A stretch of 64,000 bases of DNA from Flavobacterium flavigenum (GCF_027111255.2 NZ_CP114285.2:5363276-5427275); one strand, 5' to 3'; positions 16,853 to 26,515 are shown, counted from the stretch's first letter. The notes: generated by a model from the letters alone, not told the origin. Made by a program: numbers and translations.

Positions 16853-16860
16853 TAATTTTG
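16853..16860 (+). promoter_or_regulatory. -7 box of the OmpA-family gene
   Basis: TAATTTTG matches TAnnTTTG; the start codon lies 70 bases downstream, leaving a leader of about 60 bases. The -33 region is only T-rich. Confidence 0.5.
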
Positions 16861-16930
16861 CTTTGAGTTTTTAACAACTCATAAGTTAAAATTCACCGTT
16901 AGAATGTAAAATTTAAAACACTTAAATATC

Positions 16931-18202
16931 ATGAAAAAAAAATTAGCTTCCTTAACTTTTTTGTTTCTTTCATTCTTTGCAAATGCACAAAATGAAACTA
17001 CAGCAACTTCAATTGAACCTTCCTCTATTGGTAATTCCGAATATAATAAATGGTCTATAGAATTAAATGGCGGAGTGAATAAACCAACCAGAGCAATGAC
17101 ACCTGGTTATTATACTGCGGGTATTAATCCATTTCATGTTGATCTTGGAGTAAGATATATGTTTAGTCCAAAGTTTGGTCTGAAATTGGATTTTGGATAT
17201 GATCAATTTAGAGAGAAAAATGATTCTCCAGAATTCGAAAGCAGATATTTGAGAACTAGTTTACAAGGTGTTGTGAATCTTGGTAGAGCCTTAAATTTTG
17301 AGACTTGGACAAATACTGTTGGTTTATTAGTTCACGGTGGATTTGGTGCGTCTCAGATCACCAGCAAAAATGGTTTAGACGGTGAAGATTACATGGCAAA
17401 TGCAATTCTTGGTTTGACAGGGCAAATAAAATTAAGTGACCGTGTAGCATTAACAGGAGATCTTACTGGTATAATCAATGCCCAACAAAACTTTGCTTTT
17501 GATGGAATGAGTGCATCAGGAACAGGAGGCGCTTTTGATGGTATTTTGATTAATGCTTCTGTAGGATTAACTTTTTATTTAGGTAAAAATCAAAAACATG
17601 CTGACTGGGTTGGAGAAGAAGACAGATATGATGATTTAGAAAAAAGAGTAGCATTACTGGAAACAGGTGTATTAGATACAGATAAAGACGGAGTGGCTGA
17701 TTTGTATGATTTAGAACCAAATTCAATTGCAGGTGTTGCTGTCAATACAAAAGGACAATCTATTGATAATAATCAAAACGGTGTTCCTGACGAATTAGAA
17801 AGTTACTTAGAAAAAACTTATGGTCAAAAAAGTGGTGGTGTTCAGACAAACAGCACAGTAGAACAATTGATCAACGATGGATATGTAAATGTATATTTTG
17901 ACTTCAATTCTACTAAACCAACTACAGCATCTTTATCCGGTATTGATTTCTTAGTAAAATATTTGAAAAATAATCCAAATAAAACAGCAGACGTAGTAGG
18001 TTATGCTGATGAAATTGGAAGTTCAAGTTATAATGTTGAATTGTCAAGAAAAAGAGCAGAGGCAGTTAAGCAAATTGCTATAAATGCAGGAATTGATGCT
18101 TCAAGGCTAAATGTAATTGCTAATGGTGAAGACACTTCTGTAAATAAAAAATCAAAAGAGGCTCGTCAAATCGTAAGAAGAGTTTCTTTCCAAGTGAAAT
18201 AA
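16931..18202 (+). CDS. OmpA-family outer-membrane protein with thrombospondin type 3 repeat
   Basis: The 423-residue precursor has a signal peptide (about residues 1-19, ending FFANAQ). An N-terminal outer-membrane beta-barrel domain follows (about 35-220), with alternating strands such as KWSIELNGGVNK and ASVGLTFYLG. Next come a short coiled linker, a calcium-binding type 3 repeat (DTDKDGVADLYDLEPN, about 249-264) and a C-terminal OmpA peptidoglycan-binding domain (about 310-423). That domain shows VYFDFNS, VVGYADEIGSSSYNVELSRKRAEAV and SRLNVIANGE; the Asp and Arg that hold diaminopimelate are at GYADE and SRKRAE. It anchors the outer membrane to the cell wall and is likely abundant. It stands alone between its own promoter and a strong terminator. 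Confidence 0.92.
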   Translation: MKKKLASLTFLFLSFFANAQNETTATSIEPSSIGNSEYNKWSIELNGGVNKPTRAMTPGYYTAGINPFHVDLGVRYMFSPKFGLKLDFGYDQFREKNDSPEFESRYLRTSLQGVVNLGRALNFETWTNTVGLLVHGGFGASQITSKNGLDGEDYMANAILGLTGQIKLSDRVALTGDLTGIINAQQNFAFDGMSASGTGGAFDGILINASVGLTFYLGKNQKHADWVGEEDRYDDLEKRVALLETGVLDTDKDGVADLYDLEPNSIAGVAVNTKGQSIDNNQNGVPDELESYLEKTYGQKSGGVQTNSTVEQLINDGYVNVYFDFNSTKPTTASLSGIDFLVKYLKNNPNKTADVVGYADEIGSSSYNVELSRKRAEAVKQIAINAGIDASRLNVIANGEDTSVNKKSKEARQIVRRVSFQVK

Positions 18203-18221
18203 ATAAGATACTATTAATAAC

Positions 18222-18256
18222 AAAAGGCTGTTTCAAATATTTTGAAACAGCCTTTT
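18222..18256 (+). terminator. Strong intrinsic terminator of the OmpA gene
   Basis: AAAAGGCTGTTTCAAA (18222-18237) and TTTGAAACAGCCTTTT (18241-18256) form a perfect 16-bp stem with a 3-base loop. It lies between convergent genes and can act in both directions. Confidence 0.9.
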
Positions 18257-18280
18257 GTATTTTAAAAAATATAGAGTTGA

Positions 18281-19168
18281 TTAATCAATCGCTCTTTTAG
18301 TGATATCCCCAAAAGCATCAATTCTTCTGTCTCTGAAAAACGGCCAGTTTTGACGAACGTTTTCCTGTAGATCCAAGTCAACTTCAGCAATTAAAATTTC
18401 TTCCTGATCGTGGGATGCCTGTGCTAAAATTTCCCCTTGAGGACCAGCAATGAATGAAGCACCCCAAAACTGAATTCCATCAGTTCCATCAATATATTGT
18501 TCAAGACCAATTCGGTTAGCGGCAGCAACAAAAACCCCATTTGCAACAGCATGACCTTTCATAACATTCATCCATGCACCATATTGGTTTTCTCCGTATT
18601 GCTCTTTTTCTTTTGGATGCCATCCAATTGCAGTAGGATAAAATAAAACTTCGGCACCTTTTAAGGCTGTTATACGTGCTGCCTCAGGATACCATTGGTC
18701 CCAGCAAATTAATGTGCCCACAGTTCCCTTTTTAGTTTCGATAGCCTGAAAACCTAAATCACCAGGAGTGAAATAAAATTTTTCATAAAAATGCGGATCA
18801 TCCGGGATATGCATTTTACGGTATAAACCAGCTTCGGTTCCGTCAGTATCAATAATATAGGCACTATTATGGTAAATTCCTGCCATTCTTTTTTCGAAGA
18901 AAGGAACTATAATAACAACTCCTAGTTCTTTTGCTAATTCGCTAAACGCGATAAATGAAGTGCTGTAAAGAGGCTCTGCTAATGCAAAATTATCAACATC
19001 TTCACTCTGGCAGAAATAATGGCTACTGTATAGCTCAGGCAGAAGTATAACTTCGGCACCTTTATTAGCGGCATCTTTTACCCAGCTTATACATTTTTTC
19101 AGATTATTTTCGGCTACGTCGTTAAGGTTTAACTGAACGACGGCTATTTTATATTTTCTTTTCGGCAT
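18281..19168 (-). CDS. aguB: N-carbamoylputrescine amidase (nitrilase superfamily)
   Basis: The 295-residue enzyme hydrolyses N-carbamoylputrescine to putrescine, CO2 and ammonia, completing the agmatine route begun by the nearby deiminase. The catalytic Glu-Lys-Cys triad is visible in LLPELYSSHYF (Glu about residue 44), YRKMHIPDD (Lys about 117) and LICWDQWYPEAAR (Cys about 155). The frame can be read to 19261. The ATG ending at 19168 is preferred because a consensus promoter (19187-19218) and a terminator (19271-19300) occupy the extension, and because KIAVVQLN is the usual nitrilase N-terminus. Another carbon-nitrogen hydrolase function is possible, but the context with agmatine deiminase makes this assignment strong. 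Confidence 0.9.
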   Translation of the reverse strand: MPKRKYKIAVVQLNLNDVAENNLKKCISWVKDAANKGAEVILLPELYSSHYFCQSEDVDNFALAEPLYSTSFIAFSELAKELGVVIIVPFFEKRMAGIYHNSAYIIDTDGTEAGLYRKMHIPDDPHFYEKFYFTPGDLGFQAIETKKGTVGTLICWDQWYPEAARITALKGAEVLFYPTAIGWHPKEKEQYGENQYGAWMNVMKGHAVANGVFVAAANRIGLEQYIDGTDGIQFWGASFIAGPQGEILAQASHDQEEILIAEVDLDLQENVRQNWPFFRDRRIDAFGDITKRAID

Positions 19169-19186
19169 GACATAAAATTTAGAGTG

Positions 19187-19218
19187 CAAAAATAGTAATT
19201 TTTTAAGCGAATGGCAAA
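19187..19218 (-). promoter_or_regulatory. Consensus promoter of aguB
   Basis: On the minus strand TTTG (19215-19218) is followed after 20 bases by TATTTTTG (19187-19194). The start codon is 18 bases further on. This decides the aguB start. Confidence 0.8.
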
Positions 19219-19270
19219 GGCTGTCCTGAGTTCCTAAAAACTCAATTTTACTATCCTGCATATAATAGAA

Positions 19271-19300
19271 AAAACACCAGCACTTATATACTGGTGTTTT
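19271..19300 (-). terminator. Terminator of the sigma-factor operon
   Basis: AAAACACCAG (19271-19280) pairs with CTGGTGTTTT (19291-19300) and is followed by T on the minus strand, just past the stop of the adhesin-like gene. Confidence 0.85.
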
Positions 19301-19327
19301 ATTGATTGAAAAACTGTTCTGAAAATA

Positions 19328-20389
19328 TTATTGTTTTTTGATTAAGCTTACATTTCCGTAATTCGAATTAACATTGACTTTATTTTGACCTTTTCTTTTG
19401 TTATAGCCACTTATTTTTTTTGAAGCAGATTTGTTTTCCGTTGATGAAATATCTAAAGAATTATCCTTTTTAATATTTCCATATTTGGTATTTATATTAA
19501 AATCAAATGTATAATTGGTGTCGTATCCCAGAGAAACATCAGAATAGCCCGAATTGATATTGACATTATTAGCTTTTTCTGTAATTATTCCAACGTTTAT
19601 TTTGCTGTAATTGGCATCGATATTTATAGTATTTGAAATTTCTGCCACATTGATTGTGAGGTAATTACCAGATCCTGAAAGCGAATTTATTTTTTGAAAT
19701 TTAAAATTTCCGTAATTGCAGTCGTATTTAATGGTTTGACCATCAGAAATAACTAAATCTGTATAATTTGTATCTAAAATTAAATTTCCGGAATCACTTA
19801 TTTTTAAACCTGAATAACGTGCTTCGATTGTTCCGTTTTTGATATAATCAATAGCAGAGTTTTGACAATATTCAATCTGAACACGATTGTTTGGGCCGTT
19901 TAACTTTCCAAGAGTGATTTTTCCGTACTTACAGGAAATATCCGTTGTTGATTCTAAAGAAAGCGCTGTAATATTCCCATATTTATTATTTAGTTTTACT
20001 GTGCCGTTTCTTGGGATTTTAATTATGTAATTGATTTCAAAGCTGTTGCTGCTTCCTTTGACTTTTAAAGTTGAACTTCCAATTTTTGTAATTGCTGTAA
20101 CCATAGATTTTAGCGCATTTATGTCAACGTCAATGCTATTTAATTTTTCGTTTACCCAATTTTCGTTTCCACCGGTAACTTTTATAGTAATGTCAAAGTC
20201 AATTTTATCTTCATCCCAGGTTGATACAGTGATGTTTCCGTACTTATTATCAATATCAATTCCTGCATTTGGATTAACAATAAAGGTTTTTTTAATGTTT
20301 TTTTGCTTTGAAATAAAAGTATCATCATTTGAAAATCCTGTAAGAGGAATTAAAATGAATAAAATTAATATGTTAAAATGTTTCGTCAT
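19328..20389 (-). CDS. Exported DUF4097-like beta-repeat (adhesin-like) protein
   Basis: The 353-residue protein has a signal peptide (about residues 1-20, ending GFSN) and a long run of short beta repeats containing KYGNI or NYGN/NYSD words: NKYGNITVS, NKYGNITALS, CKYGKITLG, NYTDLVIS, NYGNFKFQ, NYSKINVG, GYSDVSLG, TKYGNIKK, NYGNVSL. These form a beta-solenoid of the DUF4097 (putative adhesin) type. The role is unknown; such proteins commonly end ECF sigma / anti-sigma operons in Bacteroidota. Its start overlaps the preceding gene by 17 bases, showing translational coupling. Predicted location is periplasm or cell surface. Confidence 0.75.
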   Translation of the reverse strand: MTKHFNILILFILIPLTGFSNDDTFISKQKNIKKTFIVNPNAGIDIDNKYGNITVSTWDEDKIDFDITIKVTGGNENWVNEKLNSIDVDINALKSMVTAITKIGSSTLKVKGSSNSFEINYIIKIPRNGTVKLNNKYGNITALSLESTTDISCKYGKITLGKLNGPNNRVQIEYCQNSAIDYIKNGTIEARYSGLKISDSGNLILDTNYTDLVISDGQTIKYDCNYGNFKFQKINSLSGSGNYLTINVAEISNTINIDANYSKINVGIITEKANNVNINSGYSDVSLGYDTNYTFDFNINTKYGNIKKDNSLDISSTENKSASKKISGYNKRKGQNKVNVNSNYGNVSLIKKQ

Positions 20390-20909
20390 GAGTAGTGTTT
20401 TTTAAATTTTCATTTTCTTCTATACGCTTCAAAACCGTTTGTAAAAAAGATATTCGGGTTTGCAGGTTGCTGATCATTGCATAAATGATTTGCTTATTTT
20501 CACCATTTTTTTGAAGTTCTTTTATAATTTTTTCATAATCGGCGTCAAAAACTTTCATTTGTTTTAAAGCATCATTTATAATTTGCTCATTCTCCGGTGA
20601 GCTTTTTTCTTTTAGTTTAACTAGTTCTTTTTCAATTAAAACACTAAAAATAGAATCGGTCTGTTTGGTTTCTTTTGATGCAAATTTAAATTCCTTTGGC
20701 TTTTCACTATTATTGTAAAAAACAGACACACCTAATAAAATCACTATTGAAGCAGCAATCGCCCAAACCGAATAATTATTTCTCTTAGGTTTCTTTTTAT
20801 TGAGTTTATTTAAAAAATCCATCTGATGGCCAGAATTTATTTCCTGTATATCCCATTGATTTTCAAATTTTTTAAATAATTTGTCTAAGTCGTCATTTTC
20901 CTTTTTCAT
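20373..20909 (-). CDS. Membrane-anchored putative anti-sigma factor
   Basis: The 178-residue protein has a cytoplasmic N-terminal part of about 45 residues, including FKKFENQWDIQEINSGHQMDFLNKL. One membrane helix follows (about 46-62, WAIAASIVILLGVSVFY), then a helical, charged periplasmic C-terminal region with long predicted coiled coil. This topology and its place directly downstream of an ECF sigma gene suggest it holds the sigma factor at the membrane until a cue arrives. No zinc-binding ZAS motif (HxxxCxxC) is present, so binding would be by another surface. The role is inferred from position and topology. It overlaps the downstream adhesin-like gene by 17 bases. Confidence 0.7.
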   Translation of the reverse strand: MKKENDDLDKLFKKFENQWDIQEINSGHQMDFLNKLNKKKPKRNNYSVWAIAASIVILLGVSVFYNNSEKPKEFKFASKETKQTDSIFSVLIEKELVKLKEKSSPENEQIINDALKQMKVFDADYEKIIKELQKNGENKQIIYAMISNLQTRISFLQTVLKRIEENENLKNTTHDETF

Positions 20910-20985
20910 ATATCCAAATTTTATTTTTTATAGGTAATATATGGTATCGCCTTTTTCTGTTCGAAAATCTTTTTTACTGGCGATT

Positions 20986-21543
20986 TCATATATCTTCTTC
21001 TAATTTTTTTCGTAAACTTTCTTTAGCTCTGCTCAATGTAGTTCTGCAATTTGCATAACTGATATTTAAAATTTCGCTAATTTCCTCCTGATCATAACCT
21101 TCAATATAAAAGAGTGTCAAAATCATTCGGTAATTATCCTTTAAAGCCGCAATGGCATCCAGGACTTGTTTTACTTTAAGTACATTCAAATCAATACTTT
21201 CAGAGAAAAGTGTGTCGTTTTCTTCTATTTTATAAAGCGTTTTGTTCAGGTCTTCCATCTGAAAAGCATTGTTTTTTTTGTAAAAATCGATGCTGTGATT
21301 TACAATGATTTTTTTGAGCCATGCTCCAAATGCAACTTCCTGTTTATAGTCGTTAATTTTGGTAAAAGCTCTCAAAAAACCTTCCTGCATGACGTCTTGT
21401 GCAAAATGTTCGTCTTTTACAATCCTGTAAGCCACATTAAACATAGCCTTGCAATAGCGATTGTAAATTTCAAATTGTGCTTTTTGATTATTCTCTTTAC
21501 AAAGCGTGATTAATTCTTCGATATTTTGGTTGGTTATCTTCAA
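20986..21543 (-). CDS. ECF-family RNA polymerase sigma factor
   Basis: The 185-residue protein has sigma region 2 (about residues 22-90; FNVAYRIVKDEHFAQDVMQEGFLRAFTKINDY, core binding and -10 recognition) and region 4 (about 125-180). In region 4, LKDNYRMILTLFYIEGYDQEEISEILNISYANCRTTLSRAKESLRKKL is a helix-turn-helix for -35 recognition. There is no region 1 or 3, as in all ECF factors. It is first in an operon with a putative membrane anti-sigma factor and a secreted beta-repeat protein, so it probably controls its own operon in response to an envelope signal. The 289-base spacer to the divergent lon gene must hold the promoters of both; no consensus TAnnTTTG was identified there with certainty. 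Confidence 0.92.
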   Translation of the reverse strand: MKITNQNIEELITLCKENNQKAQFEIYNRYCKAMFNVAYRIVKDEHFAQDVMQEGFLRAFTKINDYKQEVAFGAWLKKIIVNHSIDFYKKNNAFQMEDLNKTLYKIEENDTLFSESIDLNVLKVKQVLDAIAALKDNYRMILTLFYIEGYDQEEISEILNISYANCRTTLSRAKESLRKKLEEDI

Positions 21544-21832
21544 TTAATAATTACTGGTTTATTATAATGACTTCATCTTTTTAGATTTGTTACAGTTTTT
21601 ATAAAATTAATTTTATTTTTTTGAAAATGCTTATCATGCTGAATTCAAATAGTTTTTTAGGATTTAAAATTCAAATAAAAATGTCTTTGTTTTTGGCATA
21701 ATGATTGTCTATTTTTATCACCTGATTTTCAAAGGCAATCTGAGGCATGTTTTTTTACTTAAATACTGCTTTCTTAACTTGTATTTGAGATTACAACAAA
21801 CCTTTTAATGACAAAACGACTTATATATTATT

Positions 21833-24286
21833 ATGTCAAATCATAAAATACTAACTATTGACAATCTGTCACTTCAGGAATTTGACTCGGAGGCAGAATT
21901 AATTCCATTATTAACTCCGGAAGACGAGGAGGAAATGAACAATGAAGAGCTTCCTGTTTCGCTTCCAATTTTACCTTTAAGAAATACAGTTTTATTTCCT
22001 GGTGTTGTTATTCCCATTTCTGCAGGAAGGGACAAATCGATAAAATTAATCAACGATGCCAATGCCGGTGAAAAAATTATTGGTGTTGTTTCTCAGATTA
22101 ATGAAGAAGATGAAGATCCGTCTAAAGATGATATTCATAAAATAGGTACTGTTGCCAGAATCCTGCGTGTTTTAAAAATGCCTGACGGGAATGTTACCGT
22201 TATTTTGCAAGGAAAAAAACGTTTCGAGATTAATGAAGTTGTTTCAGAAGAGCCTTATCTGACTGCCACAATTCAAGAAGTTTCTGAAGAACGTCCTGAT
22301 GATAATGATACAGAATTTACAGCTATTTTAGATTCTGTAAAAGAGTTAGCCATTCAGATTATTAAAGAAAGTCCAAACATTCCGTCTGAAGCTACATTTG
22401 CAATTAAAAATATTGAAAGTCAGTCGTTTTTAATCAATTTTGTTTCTTCTAACATGAATTTGACTGTAAAAGAGAAACAAGATCTTTTATCAATAAATGG
22501 ATTGAAAGAACGTGCATTGGAAACGCTGCGTTATATGAATATTGAACTTCAGAAATTAGAACTGAAAAACGATATCCAGTCAAAAGTCCGTTTTGATTTG
22601 GATCAGCAGCAGCGTGAATATTTTCTTCATCAGCAAATGAAAACCATTCAGGAAGAATTGGGAGGTGTTTCGCAGGAAGAAGAAATGGATGAAATGGGAC
22701 TGAAAGCGAAAACCAAAAAATGGGACGAAAAGACGCAGAAACATTTCGAAAAAGAATTATCAAAAATGCGAAGAATGAATCCGCAGTCGCCTGACTTTGG
22801 AATTCAGCGTAATTATCTGGAATTGTTTTTAGAGTTGCCATGGGGCGAATATTCTAAAGATAAATTTGATTTAAAACATGCTCAAAAAATATTAGACAAA
22901 GATCATTTCGGTCTTGATGAAGTTAAGAAAAGAATGATTGAACATTTGGCTGTTTTGAAGCTTCGCAATGATATGAAGTCACCAATTATATGTTTAACAG
23001 GACCTCCGGGTGTTGGAAAAACGTCTATTGGACGTTCTGTTGCAGAGGCTTTAGGACGTGAGTATGTTCGTATTTCACTAGGCGGTTTACGTGACGAAGC
23101 AGAAATTCGCGGACATAGAAAAACGTACATTGGAGCGATGCCGGGCCGAATTATTCAAAGTTTGAAAAAGGCGGGAACTTCAAATCCTGTTTTTATTCTG
23201 GATGAAATCGATAAATTATCGAGTGGGAACAGTGGTGATCCGTCTTCAGCTTTATTAGAAGTTTTAGATCCGGAGCAAAACAATGCCTTTTATGATAATT
23301 TTCTTGAAATGGGTTATGACTTGTCTAAGGTGATGTTTATTGCAACTTCAAATAATATGGGGGCTATTCAGCCAGCGTTACGTGACAGAATGGAAGTGAT
23401 TAAAATGTCCGGTTATACGATTGAAGAAAAAGTAGAAATAGCCAAAAGACACCTGTTCCCAAAACAATTAGAAGCACATGGATTAACAGCCAAAGATTTG
23501 ACAATTGGTAAAAAGCAATTGGAGAAAATTGTTGAGGGTTATACACGTGAGTCTGGTGTTCGTAACTTGGAAACCAAAATTGCTCAGGTAATTCGTAACG
23601 CCGCAAAAGCAGTTGCGATGGAAGAAGAATATAACAAAAAAGTTACTGATGAAGATATTGTAAAGGTTTTGGGCGTACCAAGACTGGAACGTGACAAATA
23701 TGAAAACAATGATATTGCGGGAGTAGTTACTGGACTTGCCTGGACAAGTGTAGGAGGAGATATTTTGTTTATAGAGTCTTTGATTTCTGAAGGAAAAGGT
23801 TCCTTAAGTATTACAGGGAATTTAGGGACTGTGATGAAAGAATCTGCTACAATTTCTTTGGAATATATTAAAGCGAATGCTAAAAAGTTAGGACTAGATA
23901 TTGCTTTGTTTCAAAAATATAATATTCACTTACACGTACCTGAAGGGGCAACGCCTAAAGACGGACCAAGTGCAGGTATAGCTATGCTGACCTCCCTTGT
24001 TTCTTTATTAACCCAAAAGAAGGTAAAGAAAAGTTTAGCGATGACAGGCGAAATTACGCTACGTGGAAAAGTTTTACCTGTTGGAGGAATTAAAGAGAAA
24101 ATTTTAGCAGCTAAAAGAGCTGGCATTAAGGAAATTATCTTGTGTCACGAAAATAAATCTGATATTGACGAAATTAAAGCAGAATATTTAGAAGGGCTTA
24201 CTTTTCATTATGTGAAAGAAATGAGTGAAGTATTGACGCTTGCTTTGACCGATCAGAATGTAAAGAATGCCAAGACATTGAAATAA
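21833..24286 (+). CDS. lon: ATP-dependent protease Lon (endopeptidase La)
   Basis: The 817-residue protein is a complete LonA. The N-terminal substrate-binding domain (about residues 40-235) begins LPILPLRNTVLFPGVVIPI. A helical region follows, then the AAA+ module with Walker A GPPGVGKTS (about 390-398), Walker B PVFILDEIDKL, and sensor residues. The C-terminal serine protease domain has the Ser-Lys dyad, with Ser about 712 in PKDGPSAGIAM and Lys near 755 in GGIKEKILAAKRAG. It degrades misfolded and regulatory proteins in the cytoplasm. It carries about 40 acidic residues ahead of the N-terminal domain, as usual in Bacteroidota. It is monocistronic, divergent from the ECF operon and convergent with recQ. 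Confidence 0.97.
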   Translation: MSNHKILTIDNLSLQEFDSEAELIPLLTPEDEEEMNNEELPVSLPILPLRNTVLFPGVVIPISAGRDKSIKLINDANAGEKIIGVVSQINEEDEDPSKDDIHKIGTVARILRVLKMPDGNVTVILQGKKRFEINEVVSEEPYLTATIQEVSEERPDDNDTEFTAILDSVKELAIQIIKESPNIPSEATFAIKNIESQSFLINFVSSNMNLTVKEKQDLLSINGLKERALETLRYMNIELQKLELKNDIQSKVRFDLDQQQREYFLHQQMKTIQEELGGVSQEEEMDEMGLKAKTKKWDEKTQKHFEKELSKMRRMNPQSPDFGIQRNYLELFLELPWGEYSKDKFDLKHAQKILDKDHFGLDEVKKRMIEHLAVLKLRNDMKSPIICLTGPPGVGKTSIGRSVAEALGREYVRISLGGLRDEAEIRGHRKTYIGAMPGRIIQSLKKAGTSNPVFILDEIDKLSSGNSGDPSSALLEVLDPEQNNAFYDNFLEMGYDLSKVMFIATSNNMGAIQPALRDRMEVIKMSGYTIEEKVEIAKRHLFPKQLEAHGLTAKDLTIGKKQLEKIVEGYTRESGVRNLETKIAQVIRNAAKAVAMEEEYNKKVTDEDIVKVLGVPRLERDKYENNDIAGVVTGLAWTSVGGDILFIESLISEGKGSLSITGNLGTVMKESATISLEYIKANAKKLGLDIALFQKYNIHLHVPEGATPKDGPSAGIAMLTSLVSLLTQKKVKKSLAMTGEITLRGKVLPVGGIKEKILAAKRAGIKEIILCHENKSDIDEIKAEYLEGLTFHYVKEMSEVLTLALTDQNVKNAKTLK

Positions 24287-24312
24287 AATTTCATAGTTAA
24301 ATTCCAAAATTT

Positions 24313-24359
24313 AAAATCCAAATTCCTAATTGAAACATTCAGATTGGAATTTGGATTTT
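24313..24359. terminator. Bidirectional terminator between lon and recQ
   Basis: AAAATCCAAATTCC (24313-24326) pairs exactly with GGAATTTGGATTTT (24346-24359); T-runs follow in both directions. Confidence 0.8.
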
Positions 24360-24380
24360 TTTATTGTTACTTTTTAATCT

Positions 24381-26498
24381 TTATTGATTGTTTTTCTCCA
24401 GAACAGCGAGGCCAAACCGAATTTTATCATATCCCATTTTTTCTTCAAAATGATCGTAATAAGGTTTTAAAGCATTTGGATTTTCAAGTTCAACCCGTGC
24501 TTTTTGTAATTGTTCAACTTCTTTATCAGAAATAAACTGGCTCGCATCAATAGCAGCGCCATCCAAATATAGTTTTGCCAAATGTGAAATTATAGTAGAA
24601 ATTCCTAAACTTCTTGTTTCAGCAATTTCTTCAACACTAACTCCTTTTTGAAATAATTCTAAGGTTGTTTTATAAGTACTGTTTTCTTTTTTAGACTTCG
24701 TATTTATTTTTTTATTTTTTTGAAATTCTATGATGGCATTTATAAAATCAGAGCCGTATTTTTCAAGTTTTGCTTTTCCAACCCCATCAATGGCCAGGAA
24801 TTCTTCATCACTCATTGGGCGTAAAGTTTCCATTTGTCTCAATGCGGCATCACTAAAAATGACATATGCAGGGACTTCATCTTTTTGAGCAATTTCGTAA
24901 CGTAATTTTCTAAGGATTTCAAAAAGAGAGCCTTCAACTGTTTTAGTTTTGCTTTTTGCTTCTTTAATTTCTTTTTTATCAATTACTTTTTTAATAACCG
25001 TTGTCAGTTTTACTTTTTCACCTTCAAATAAAACCTTTTTAGCAAAAGGAGTAAGTAAAATTCTATTGTGCTGATGAAAAGCAATTTCACAATAACCTAA
25101 GTTTATCAACTGTATCAAATATTGATTCCAGTCATACCAGGATATATCTGCTCCGATCCCGTAGGTTTTTAATTCCTGATAGTTTTTTTCGTAAATGTAA
25201 GCGTTTTTTGAACCTCTTAAAAAATCTACAATTACTGCTAAAGGCTCAGATTCCTTTAAACGGGTAATGGCTGATAACGCTTTTTGCGCCAAAATTGTAC
25301 CGTCGAAAAACGTTGGTGGATTTTTGCAAATATCACAATTACCACAATCCTCAGTCACTAATTCACCAAAATAAGAGAGCAGGATTTTTCTTCTACAGCT
25401 CAATGCATCGGCATACTGCTTCATTCGGTCTAGTTTTGCCAGCTGCACATCAGAATTCAAACCTTCTGAAGCAAATTTCTGAAGTTGAATCACATCAGCA
25501 TAGCTTTCGAACAAAACCGTTTCAGCGGGTAATCCATCACGGCCGGCACGTCCAATTTCCTGATAATAGCCTTCAATGTTTTTTGGTAAATTGTAATGAA
25601 TAACCCAACGAACATTCGATTTGTCAATTCCCATACCGAAGGCAATTGTTGCACAAACTACCTGACAATCATCATTTATAAATTCATCCTGCGTTTTAGC
25701 CCGGACAGTATTATCCAGTCCGGCATGGTAGGCTTTTGCTGTAATGCCATTTTTTTTTAGTTTTTCAGCTAATTCTTCAGTAGTTTTTCTGCTTAGGCAA
25801 TAAATAATACCGGACTCATTCGGTTTGTTTTCTATAAAATCTATGATTTGTTTCACACGGTCAAGTGCCGGACGAACTTCAAGACTTAAATTTTTTCTAT
25901 CAAATGAAGCTATAAAAGTTTTGGAGTTTTTTAAATTTAATTGTTTTGTAATATCAGTACGTGTTGCTTTGTCTGCTGTAGCGGTCAAAGCAAGTATTGG
26001 AGTAGAAGGGAAGCGGTTTTTTAAATAGCCTAAATTGGTGTAAGCCGGCCGGAAATCATGTCCCCATGAAGAAATACAATGTGCTTCGTCAATAGCGATA
26101 AGGCTGATTGTTAATTCGTTAAATATTACATCAAGATAGGATAAACTTTCTGGAGCAATATAAACTAATTTGAAAGTATTTGATTTTAAATTATCGATAT
26201 AAAATTGCTGCTCTTCGGATGATTGGCTGCTATTGATGTAACATGCTGAAATTCCGTTGGTCTTTAAACTATCCACCTGGTCTTTCATCAGCGCAATCAA
26301 TGGAGAAATAACAATTGTGATTCCGGGAAAAATCAAAGCTGGAAGCTGAAAACATATTGACTTACCTCCTCCGGTAGGCATAATAGCCAGCGTGTCCTGA
26401 CCAGACAATATTGTATTTATGATGTTTTTCTGGTTTGGTCTGAATTTTTCAAAACCAAAATTTTCTTTTAATCTGGCGTGTAATATTTCTGAATTCAT
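24381..26498 (-). CDS. recQ: ATP-dependent DNA helicase RecQ
   Basis: The 705-residue protein is a 3'-5' superfamily 2 helicase. Walker A is MPTGGGKSICFQLPAL (about residues 39-54), with DEAH box in IAIDEAHCISSWGHDFRPAY (about 135-154). Motif VI in YQEIGRAGRDG, a zinc-binding cluster around CRRKILLSYFGE, CGNCDIC (about 370-395), a winged-helix RQC region and an HRDC domain (about 525-605) complete the RecQ architecture. After HRDC there is an extra C-terminal helical part (about 615-705) containing LELFQKGVSVEEIAETRSLGISTIISHLAKLY. This resembles the helix-turn-helix_40 / YpbB C-terminus seen in Bacteroidota RecQ. It resolves aberrant DNA structures at forks and in recombination. Confidence 0.96.
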   Translation of the reverse strand: MNSEILHARLKENFGFEKFRPNQKNIINTILSGQDTLAIMPTGGGKSICFQLPALIFPGITIVISPLIALMKDQVDSLKTNGISACYINSSQSSEEQQFYIDNLKSNTFKLVYIAPESLSYLDVIFNELTISLIAIDEAHCISSWGHDFRPAYTNLGYLKNRFPSTPILALTATADKATRTDITKQLNLKNSKTFIASFDRKNLSLEVRPALDRVKQIIDFIENKPNESGIIYCLSRKTTEELAEKLKKNGITAKAYHAGLDNTVRAKTQDEFINDDCQVVCATIAFGMGIDKSNVRWVIHYNLPKNIEGYYQEIGRAGRDGLPAETVLFESYADVIQLQKFASEGLNSDVQLAKLDRMKQYADALSCRRKILLSYFGELVTEDCGNCDICKNPPTFFDGTILAQKALSAITRLKESEPLAVIVDFLRGSKNAYIYEKNYQELKTYGIGADISWYDWNQYLIQLINLGYCEIAFHQHNRILLTPFAKKVLFEGEKVKLTTVIKKVIDKKEIKEAKSKTKTVEGSLFEILRKLRYEIAQKDEVPAYVIFSDAALRQMETLRPMSDEEFLAIDGVGKAKLEKYGSDFINAIIEFQKNKKINTKSKKENSTYKTTLELFQKGVSVEEIAETRSLGISTIISHLAKLYLDGAAIDASQFISDKEVEQLQKARVELENPNALKPYYDHFEEKMGYDKIRFGLAVLEKNNQ

Positions 26499-26515
26499 TT
26501 GGCTTATATTTTTTT

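Noticed and set aside
18281..19261. Longer version of the N-carbamoylputrescine amidase
   Set aside because: The extra 31 codons overlap a consensus promoter and do not resemble the family N-terminus.
22449..22841. 130-codon minus-strand frame inside lon
   Set aside because: Antisense shadow of the conserved Lon N-terminal region.
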